A stretch of DNA of 17,871 nucleotides from DSUN01 sp035527715 (GTDB lineage Bacteria > Planctomycetota > PUPC01 > DSUN01). Made by a program: the position numbers and the translations under genes. Below are positions 12,007 to 17,871 of the stretch, piece after piece (position 1 is the stretch's first letter; the number at the start of each line of letters is the position of its first letter). Below the pieces are notes generated by a model. That model had not been told where the DNA came from and made no database searches. It saw nothing but the letters and a program-made list of their open reading frames with translations. Location: NCBI GenBank assembly GCA_035527715.1, contig DATKZY010000085.1, forward strand, positions 1 through 17,871, given 5' to 3'.

Positions 12007-15000
12007 ATGACCAGCGGGATTGGCGGCGGACGCGTGAGGCCGGTGCTGGCGTTCGGGCTCCTGGCGGCGTTCGGGCTGTTGCTTATGGGGTGTGATGAGC
12101 TGGCAGCGTACATCCCGCCGCCGCCCCAGTATCAGCCGCCCGTGGTCGTCCAGCCGCCGATTCAGCCGCCGGTCGTCGTGCAGCCGCCGGTCGTCGTGCA
12201 GCCGCCGGAGCCGCCGGTGCAGCCGCCGGAGCCTGGCGAGCTGCCCCAGGTGTGGGTGGACACGGTTCCCTTCGACCCCGAGCGGGTGGTCGTGCAGCAG
12301 GTGGGGGGCCGCTGGTTCCTGATGACGGATGAGGCGACGCTGCTGAGCTTCGAGGCCGACGAGGCGGGCGCGCGCCAGGCGCTCCGCGTCATCCGCTTCT
12401 ACCGCATGAACTCGCAGTGCAGCATCGGCCGCCCGACGCCGCTGCTCCAGTACTACCTGGTGAACGACCGGCCGCCGACGGGGCCGATGCAGGGCGAAGC
12501 GGCCGTGCCGCTGGACCTCACCCGCCTCGACGTGGCGCAGGTGGACGACCGGTGGCTGCTGGTGCAGGGGAACGTGTGGCTGCTGGACTTCGGGGCGGCG
12601 GAGGCGGAGGCCCGCGCGGCGGTCGCCGTCATCCGCAACGCGGGGTTCACGCACATCTGCTTCGTGGGCCAGCCCCGGCCGGTGATGGTGTACTTCCGAG
12701 CCGGTGGCGCGGCGGCGCAGGTGCAATACGTGCAGGCCCGGCTCTCGGCCGACACGCCGTGCTACTCGGGGCCGCTGCCGGCCGCCCTGGGCTTCCGCGG
12801 CTCGATCACCGTCGGCCAGCCGTGTGAGGTGCAGTACACCTTCGTGCGCGGCGACGGCGTGCAGGGGCCTGCCTACGCGATCCGGTTCCCGCAGGCGGGC
12901 ATGGCCCACGTGACCACCGAGATTGCGGTGGCCCGCGAGGGGCCGGGCTGGGTCGCCCTGCGGGTCCTGGCGCCGGTGGCCACGCAGTCGCTGCCCGCCC
13001 CCTTCGAGGTCCGCCCGGCCGCGCTGCCGCTGGTGCAGGCCACGGTGATCGCGCAGCCCGCGGTGTACGCGGGCCGCCTGCCGGCCACGGTGCGGTTCCG
13101 CGGGCGGATCGTGGTGGGGCAGCCCTGCGAGGTGCAGTACGCCTTCGTGCGCAGCAACGGCGCGATGGGCGCGGCGCAGACCGTGCAGTTCCCGCGCCGC
13201 GGCGCCGTCGAGGTGTTCGACGACTGGACCGTGTTCCGCGACTACGTGGGCTGGGCCGCCATCCAGATTCTCTCGCCCGTCGAGGTCGCCTCGAACCAGG
13301 CGCCCTTCGAGGTGCGCTCGCAGGGGCACCACCGCATCCAGGTGGACCTGGCGGCCGACCCGACGCTGTACTCCGGCCCGTTGCCGGCCCAGATCGAGCT
13401 TCGGGGCCTGATCGCGGTCAGTCGGCCCTGCGAGGTGCAGTACCTGTTCGTTCGCAGCGACAACACGTTCAGCCCCGTGCAGCGGCTGCGGTTCGACCGG
13501 CCGGGCAGCCGCCCGGTGACCAGCCGGTGGGCCGTGCCCCGGGAAGGCACTTGGTGGGCGACGATTCGCATCGTCCACCCCGTCGCCGTCGAGTCGGAGC
13601 GGGCGACCTTCGAGGTGCGCTCGGCCGCACAGCCCCACGTCCGCGCGTCCCTCACGGCGGACCCCGAGGCCCATCCCGGCCCCCTGCCCGCCACGGTGCG
13701 CTTCCGCGGCACGATCTGGGCGGGACAGCCCTGCAACGTGTCCTACGTCTTCGTCCGCAGCGACGGCGAGACCAGTCCCGTCCACACCCTGCGCTTCCCG
13801 CGCCGCGGGGCGCGCGACGTGGGGGACGCCTGGACCCTCCGCCGCGACTACGCCGGCTGGGAAGCCATCCGCATCCTCGCACCCGTGCGTGTGGACTCCG
13901 ACCGCGCGCCCTTCGTGGTCAAGGCCCAGCAGCCGCCGATCAAGGTGGACGTGCACCTGACGGTGGAGCCGCCCGCCTACGTGGGCCCCGCGCCGGCGAT
14001 GGTGCAGTGCAAGGCCGTGTTCCGGGTCAGCCGCCCCTGCGACCTGCGCTACACCTTCACCCGCAGCGGCAGCGCGCCCACGCACCCGCGCCTGCTGCGC
14101 TTCGACCGCCCGGGGGCGCAGGAGGTCGTCCTCCCCTTGCGGTTCACCCAGGATTTCGCGGGCTGGGCCGCCGTGCAGGTGATCTCCCCGGTGGCCGAGG
14201 AGTCCGCACGGGTGCCACTCCGCGTGGACATCCGCACGCAGCCGCGCATCCAGGCCACCCTGGCCGCCGAGCCGTCGGTGCATCCTGGCCCGCTGCCCGC
14301 GACGATCCGATTCCGCGGCACCATCTCGGTGGACCAGCCGTGCGAGGTGCGCTACACGTTCCTCCGGCACGACAAGACGATGGACCCGCCGCGAGTCCTC
14401 CGCTTCGACGCCCCCGGCTCCCGAGAGGTGACGACCCAGGTGACGCTGAAGCAGGGGGGGGCGGGCTGGCAGCTCCTTCGCATCCTGGCGCCCGTGGCTC
14501 TCGACTCGGCCCAGGCGCCTTACCAGGTCAAGGTGGGCCCGGCGCTCGACATCGCGGCGACGCTGCGCGCCGAGCCGCCGGAGTACAAGGGCCCCGCGCC
14601 TGCCACGATCGCCTTCCGCGGCACGATCCGGGCCAATCGGCCGTGCGACGTGCAGTACAGCTTCGTGCGCAGCGACGGCTCGCACAGCGAGCCGCAGGCG
14701 GTGCGCTTCGTGCGGCCCGGCCAGCAGGCGGTGGAGGAGACCCGCCAGTTCGGCGCCGACGCCAAGGGCTGGGAGATGATCCGCATCCTGGCCCCCGTGG
14801 CCGAGCAATCGAACCGTGCGGAGTTCGCCGTGGACATCCTGAAGCCGGCGAGCGTGGAGGCCACGCTCCGCGCCCTGCCGCCCAAGTACGATGGCCCCGC
14901 GCCCGCCGTCGTCCGCTTCCAGGGCGCCATCAAGGCCAACCAGCCGTGCGAGGTGCGCTATGTCCTCGCCTTCCGCGACGGCACGACCTCCCGGCCGCAG

Positions 15001-16422
15001 ATCCTCCGCTTCCCCCGGCCCGGCACCCAACCCGTCGAGGAGACCCGACGGTTCAACGACGACACGAAGGGCTGGGCGATGATCCGCATCCTCGCCCCCG
15101 CCGCCCTCGAATCCGACAAGGCGGACTTCGAGGTGAACATCCGCGAGGCGGCGAAGCTCGAGGCCCGCCTCCAGGCCGTGCCGCCGAAGTACGACGGGCC
15201 CGCACCGGCCACCATCCAGTTCAAGGGGACCATTCGCGTGACCCAGCCGTGCGTCGTCCGCTACGCCTTCGTCTACAGCGACGGCGCGGCGAGCCCGCCG
15301 CGGACGCTTCGCTTCGACCGGCCCGCCATCCAGGCCGTCGAGGAGACCCGACAGTTCAACGCCGGCACGAAGGGCTGGGCGACCCTCCGCATCCTCGCCC
15401 CGGCCGCCGCCGAGTCCGGCAAGGAGCCCTTCGTGGTCGAGATCCGCCAAGCGGCCGCGGTCCAGGCCACGCTGAAGGCCGAGCCGCCGAAATACGTCGG
15501 GCCTCCCCCGGCCACCATCCGGTTCAAGGGCGCCATCCGCGTCAACCAGCCCTGCGAGGTGCGCTACACATTCGTCCGCAGCGACGGCGGCCCCACCCCG
15601 CCCCGAACCCTGCGCTTCAACCGCCCAGGGGCACAGGACGTGGAGTTCGAGCTGAAGCTCGTGAAGGAGACGAGCGGCTGGGTGACGCTGCGGGTCATCG
15701 CTCCCGCGGCCGCGGAGTCGGAGAGGGCGGAGTACGAAGCCAGGTTCCAACTGCCCCAGGCGAAAATCACCGTGGACCTCACGGTGGACCCGCCGCACTA
15801 CATCGGCCCGGCCCCGGTGACGGTCCAGTGCAAGGGCGTGATCAAGGCCGACCAGCGGTGCGTCGTGCACTACAGCTTCATCCAGAGCAACGGGGACGCC
15901 ACGCCGCCCAAGCCCCTGCGCTTCGACCAGCCGGGCGCACAGGAGCTCCAACTCCCCCTGCGGTTCACCGAAGACTTCAGGGGCTGGGTCCAGCTCCGCG
16001 TCATCGGCCAGGCCGCCGCCGAATCGCCCAGGGCGCCCCTCATCGTCAACATCCGCGAGCGGCCGAAGGAAAAGGAGAAGGGGAAGGGGAAGGCAAAGGA
16101 GGAGCCGCCCGCGGCCGTCGACATCCAGGTCACGCTGGCCGCCGAACGCAACCGATACGTCGGCAGGCTGCCCGTGGCCGTGAAGTCCAACGGCACGATC
16201 CGGGCCTCGGGGCCGTGCGAGGTCAAATACGTATTCGTCCACAGCGACGGCAAGACCACCCGGGAGACCGCCGTGCGCTTCCCGCGCGCCGGCGAGAGGG
16301 CCGTGGGGGACGTGTGGCTGGTCGCGCAGGAGATGTCCGGTTGGGTTGTCCTCCGCATCCTCGCGCCCGTCAAGACCGAATCCCCCCAGGCGGCGTTCGA
16401 GGTCAAGCGTGGCGGCCGCTGA
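12007..16422 (+). CDS. Giant lipoprotein with Pro-rich stalk and twelve 101-residue Ig-like repeats
   Basis: The protein has 1471 residues. Residues 12-29 are a lipoprotein signal ending LLLMGC, lipidation at C29, with Asp at +2. Residues ~34-76 are a Pro/Val/Gln stalk (repeated VVVQPP). Two copies of a ~68-residue module follow (84-151 and 164-231). Then come twelve repeats starting at residues 242, 343, 444, 545, 647, 748, 849, 950, 1051, 1152, 1254 and 1373. The consensus is Y.GP.PATIRF.G.I...QPCEV.Y.FVRSDG...P..LRF.RPG...V......GW..IRILAPV...S..A.FEV: beta-strand-rich, Ig-like, one conserved Cys each. A Lys/Glu linker (~1355-1368) separates repeats 11 and 12. No enzyme domain is visible; it is probably an envelope-anchored binding or spacer protein. 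The start is ATG 12007 with GAAAGGA upstream. The module family is not one I can name. Confidence 0.85.
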   Translation: MTSGIGGGRVRPVLAFGLLAAFGLLLMGCDELAAYIPPPPQYQPPVVVQPPIQPPVVVQPPVVVQPPEPPVQPPEPGELPQVWVDTVPFDPERVVVQQVGGRWFLMTDEATLLSFEADEAGARQALRVIRFYRMNSQCSIGRPTPLLQYYLVNDRPPTGPMQGEAAVPLDLTRLDVAQVDDRWLLVQGNVWLLDFGAAEAEARAAVAVIRNAGFTHICFVGQPRPVMVYFRAGGAAAQVQYVQARLSADTPCYSGPLPAALGFRGSITVGQPCEVQYTFVRGDGVQGPAYAIRFPQAGMAHVTTEIAVAREGPGWVALRVLAPVATQSLPAPFEVRPAALPLVQATVIAQPAVYAGRLPATVRFRGRIVVGQPCEVQYAFVRSNGAMGAAQTVQFPRRGAVEVFDDWTVFRDYVGWAAIQILSPVEVASNQAPFEVRSQGHHRIQVDLAADPTLYSGPLPAQIELRGLIAVSRPCEVQYLFVRSDNTFSPVQRLRFDRPGSRPVTSRWAVPREGTWWATIRIVHPVAVESERATFEVRSAAQPHVRASLTADPEAHPGPLPATVRFRGTIWAGQPCNVSYVFVRSDGETSPVHTLRFPRRGARDVGDAWTLRRDYAGWEAIRILAPVRVDSDRAPFVVKAQQPPIKVDVHLTVEPPAYVGPAPAMVQCKAVFRVSRPCDLRYTFTRSGSAPTHPRLLRFDRPGAQEVVLPLRFTQDFAGWAAVQVISPVAEESARVPLRVDIRTQPRIQATLAAEPSVHPGPLPATIRFRGTISVDQPCEVRYTFLRHDKTMDPPRVLRFDAPGSREVTTQVTLKQGGAGWQLLRILAPVALDSAQAPYQVKVGPALDIAATLRAEPPEYKGPAPATIAFRGTIRANRPCDVQYSFVRSDGSHSEPQAVRFVRPGQQAVEETRQFGADAKGWEMIRILAPVAEQSNRAEFAVDILKPASVEATLRALPPKYDGPAPAVVRFQGAIKANQPCEVRYVLAFRDGTTSRPQILRFPRPGTQPVEETRRFNDDTKGWAMIRILAPAALESDKADFEVNIREAAKLEARLQAVPPKYDGPAPATIQFKGTIRVTQPCVVRYAFVYSDGAASPPRTLRFDRPAIQAVEETRQFNAGTKGWATLRILAPAAAESGKEPFVVEIRQAAAVQATLKAEPPKYVGPPPATIRFKGAIRVNQPCEVRYTFVRSDGGPTPPRTLRFNRPGAQDVEFELKLVKETSGWVTLRVIAPAAAESERAEYEARFQLPQAKITVDLTVDPPHYIGPAPVTVQCKGVIKADQRCVVHYSFIQSNGDATPPKPLRFDQPGAQELQLPLRFTEDFRGWVQLRVIGQAAAESPRAPLIVNIRERPKEKEKGKGKAKEEPPAAVDIQVTLAAERNRYVGRLPVAVKSNGTIRASGPCEVKYVFVHSDGKTTRETAVRFPRAGERAVGDVWLVAQEMSGWVVLRILAPVKTESPQAAFEVKRGGR
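12115..12237 (+). repeat. Pro-rich stalk repeats (DNA-level, ~18 bp)
   Basis: CAGCCGCCGGTCGTCGTG and close variants recur in tandem, encoding QPPVVV units and then PPEPPVQPPEP. This forms an extended spacer between the lipid anchor and the folded part; copy number is likely unstable. Confidence 0.7.
12256..12699 (+). repeat. Two tandem copies of a ~68-residue unnamed module
   Basis: Copy 1 (12256-12459) and copy 2 (12496-12699) are offset by 80 residues. Shared pattern: VPxD......V..V..RW.L......LL.F.A.EA.AR.A..VIR......C.xGRP.P....Y. Each copy carries one Cys in the SQCSIGRP / HICFVGQP segment. Confidence 0.7.
12730..16419 (+). repeat. Twelve tandem ~303-bp repeats encoding Ig-like domains
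   Basis: Units start at 12730, 13033, 13336, 13639, 13945, 14248, 14551, 14854, 15157, 15460, 15766 and 16123. Ten of the eleven periods are 303 or 306 bp; the last (357 bp) includes the purine-rich Lys/Glu linker at ~16067-16105. The Cys of the PC(E/D/V)V motif is kept in all twelve. Confidence 0.85.
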
Positions 16423-16448
16423 GCGGCCCATCCAACGCAACCCCGGCC

Positions 16449-16474
16449 GGGGGCAGGCGGCAGCGCCTGCCCCC
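16449..16474 (+). terminator. Strong hairpin, probable terminator of the repeat lipoprotein
   Basis: GGGGGCAGGCG (16449-16459) pairs perfectly with CGCCTGCCCCC (16464-16474) around a GCAG loop, 26 bp after the lipoprotein stop and just before the next promoter. There is no T-tract, so it could also be a transcript-end stabiliser or a dispersed palindrome. Confidence 0.5.
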
Positions 16475-16480
16475 GCCATG

Positions 16481-16509
16481 TTGCGGGCGGACGAATCCCA
16501 CGGTATAAT
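16481..16509 (+). promoter_or_regulatory. Promoter of the GlmU-like gene
   Basis: TTGCGG (16481-16486), 17-bp spacer and perfect TATAAT (16504-16509), 65 bp upstream of the ATG. Confidence 0.7.
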
Positions 16510-16574
16510 CCCAGTGGGAGAGCAACGGGGGCCGCCTGCCTGCCAGCCGCCGACTGCCAACCCAGGAGGCGTCC

Positions 16575-17822
16575 ATGCCCGTAGTCTGCGTCTTCGAGGA
16601 CGACCGATGGGCCGATCTGCTGCCGCTGGTCTACTGCCGCCCGGCGTATGAGCTGCGGTGCGGCATCAGCAGCCTGCTCGACAAGACCGCACGGGCCTAC
16701 CCCGGCCAGAAGCTGGCGCTCCTGTGCCGCGACTACCTGGCCGACACGCTGCGCGAACGCACCACCCTCCCCGTCAACAACCTGCCCGCCGACCAGGACG
16801 TGTTGTTCCTCAACGGCCGCCTGCTCCTCGGCGACGCCATCCCCCTCGACGGCCCGGAGGAGCTGGGCATGTGCGACGGCTCGCTCGCCTACGCCCGCCT
16901 GCGGGCGAAGACCGCCGCGGCCATCGCGAGCAAGCACTTCCTCGGCGCCACCCTCGCCAAGGCCCTGCCCCACACGATGCGGCACGTGGACGTCAAGGCC
17001 ACCCTGCTCCGCTACTACTGGGAGATCATCCACCACAACGAGGAGGAACTTCGCCGCGACTTCAAGGCCCTCGCCACCCCAGGCGAAATCCGGGGCAAGG
17101 TCCACGAGGGCAGCCACATCCTCGGCAGGGAGAACGTCTTCATCGGCGAGGGCGCCGTCGTGAAGCCCTGCTGCGTGATTGATGCCGAGGACGGCCCTGT
17201 CTACCTCGCCGAGGGCGTGAAGGTGATGCCCAACTCCTGCATCCAAGGCCCCGCCTACGTCGGCCCCAATTCCACCATCCAGATGGCGGCGCGCCTGCGC
17301 GAGGGCACCAACATCGGCGAGGTGTGCAAGGTCGGCGGAGAAATCGAGAACTCCATCCTCCACAGCTACTCGAACAAGCAGCACGACGGCTTCCTCGGCC
17401 ACGCCTACGTCGGCCAGTGGGTGAACCTCGCCGCCGACACGATCAACAGCGACCTCAAGAACACCTATGGCACGGTCCGCGTCCAACTCCCCCACAAGCT
17501 GGTCGAGACGGGCTCGATGTTCGTCGGCCTCGCGGTGGGCGACCACTCGAAGTCGGCCATCGCGTCCACCTTCCTCACCGGCTCCGTCGTCGGCTACTGC
17601 TGCAACGTGCTGACCTCCCGCTTCCCGCCGAAACTCGTCCCCTCGTTCTCCTGGCTCAGCGATTCCGGTTGCTCTCCCTACTCGCCCACCCTGGCCGTCG
17701 AGGTGGCCCGCCGCGTGCTCAGCCGCCGCAGGAAGCAGGTCACCGACGCCGACGCCGCCCTCATCCACAAGCTCTACGACCTCACCCAATCCGAACGCGA
17801 CACCCTGGGCATGGAGCAGTGA
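16575..17822 (+). CDS. GlmU-like sugar nucleotidyltransferase / left-handed beta-helix protein (alternative bacterial GlmU family)
   Basis: The 415-residue product opens with VCVFEDDRWADLLPLVYCRPAYELRCG, the hallmark of the alternative bacterial GlmU family (putative UDP-GlcNAc diphosphorylase / glucosamine-1-phosphate N-acetyltransferase; TIGR03991-type). The N-terminal part (~1-165) is a divergent nucleotidyltransferase fold. From ~175 to ~350 runs a left-handed beta-helix with hexapeptide periodicity (ENVFIGEGAVVKPCCVID, VYLAEGVKVMPNSCIQGPAYVGPNSTIQ, SAIASTFLTGSVVG). The role would be making activated amino sugars for the cell envelope, but the exact sugar is uncertain. Length fits the family (~390-420). 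ATG 16575 follows AGGAGG (16564-16569) by five bases. It has its own promoter and so is not part of the lipoprotein operon. A helical tail (~370-415) ends the protein. Confidence 0.85.
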   Translation: MPVVCVFEDDRWADLLPLVYCRPAYELRCGISSLLDKTARAYPGQKLALLCRDYLADTLRERTTLPVNNLPADQDVLFLNGRLLLGDAIPLDGPEELGMCDGSLAYARLRAKTAAAIASKHFLGATLAKALPHTMRHVDVKATLLRYYWEIIHHNEEELRRDFKALATPGEIRGKVHEGSHILGRENVFIGEGAVVKPCCVIDAEDGPVYLAEGVKVMPNSCIQGPAYVGPNSTIQMAARLREGTNIGEVCKVGGEIENSILHSYSNKQHDGFLGHAYVGQWVNLAADTINSDLKNTYGTVRVQLPHKLVETGSMFVGLAVGDHSKSAIASTFLTGSVVGYCCNVLTSRFPPKLVPSFSWLSDSGCSPYSPTLAVEVARRVLSRRRKQVTDADAALIHKLYDLTQSERDTLGMEQ

Positions 17823-17871
17823 GTGCAGGAGTCTTCGGGAAGGAGGGGGCTGCGGGGGAGGAAGCCCTTTC
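17823..17871 (+). other. Window end after the GlmU-like gene
   Basis: Only 49 bp remain. GGGCT (17848-17852) could pair with AGCCC (17864-17868) ahead of TTTC, a possible start of a terminator, but the stem is short and cut off by the window edge. Confidence 0.25.

Noticed and set aside
13527..16508. 993-residue plus-strand frame overlapping the repeat lipoprotein
   Set aside because: It is a shifted reading of the same tandem repeats, Arg/Pro/Gly/His-rich, with no start signals; the in-frame lipoprotein explains the DNA.
11785..16560. Very long minus-strand open frame continuing upstream of the tandem hydrolase, antisense to the repeat lipoprotein
   Set aside because: Its product is Arg/Ala/Gly/His-rich low complexity without domains. 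The plus-strand gene has a promoter, lipobox and regular repeats, and the hydrolase has its own promoter and start at 11784. The openness follows from high G+C and the 303-bp periodic coding sequence.
1..17871. tRNA or rRNA genes
   Set aside because: No cloverleaf with a TTCRANNC T-arm and no conserved rRNA segment was noticed on either strand by eye; a covariance search would be needed to exclude small RNAs.

Overview
The window is high-G+C bacterial DNA. Secreted LamG/cytochrome-type proteins, a tandem alpha/beta-hydrolase esterase, a giant repeat lipoprotein and a GlmU-like sugar nucleotidyltransferase of the 'alternative bacterial' type point to Planctomycetota or a related PVC-type environmental lineage. 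This is an inference from gene style; no rRNA or marker gene is present.

Layout. (1) 1-922: the tail of an unidentified gene, a translationally coupled but immediately truncated gene (90-125), then a visibly lower-G+C ankyrin-repeat gene, so a recombination junction probably lies near 110-135. (2) 923-2609: an accessory zone. Three dispersed copies of a composite repeat, each ending in a 7-bp tandem array, bracket and follow a PIN-toxin/HicB-like-antitoxin pair; then come two hairpins with the same arms that together form a 175-bp MITE-like unit. (3) 2610-3980: divergent DUF6941-like and DUF72 genes with a shared promoter region. (4) 4054-4715: a second toxin-antitoxin pair (Phd/YefM antitoxin, VapC-like PIN toxin) with a clear promoter and operator. 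(5) 4728-9600: a secreted 1200-residue LamG + beta-propeller + diheme protein related to the hydrazine synthase alpha subunit, followed by a secreted alpha/beta hydrolase with a C-terminal Ig-like domain; probably one transcription unit. (6) 9688-11784 (minus): a 698-residue tandem alpha/beta hydrolase, convergent with the preceding gene. (7) 12007-16422: a 1471-residue lipoprotein with a Pro-rich stalk, two copies of a ~68-residue module and twelve Ig-like repeats of almost exactly 101 residues. (8) 16575-17822: a GlmU-like protein with its own promoter.

The secreted hydrolases, the LamG/heme protein and the repeat lipoprotein would fit a cell-envelope or polysaccharide-related role, but nothing in the sequence proves that they act together. 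The strongest candidates for something undescribed are the 12 x 101-residue lipoprotein, the LamG-HzsA-like diheme fusion and the composite heptad-repeat family around the first toxin-antitoxin cassette. Strong sigma70-like promoters (TTGACA/TATAAT type, 16-17 bp spacers) can be read directly upstream of most transcription units.
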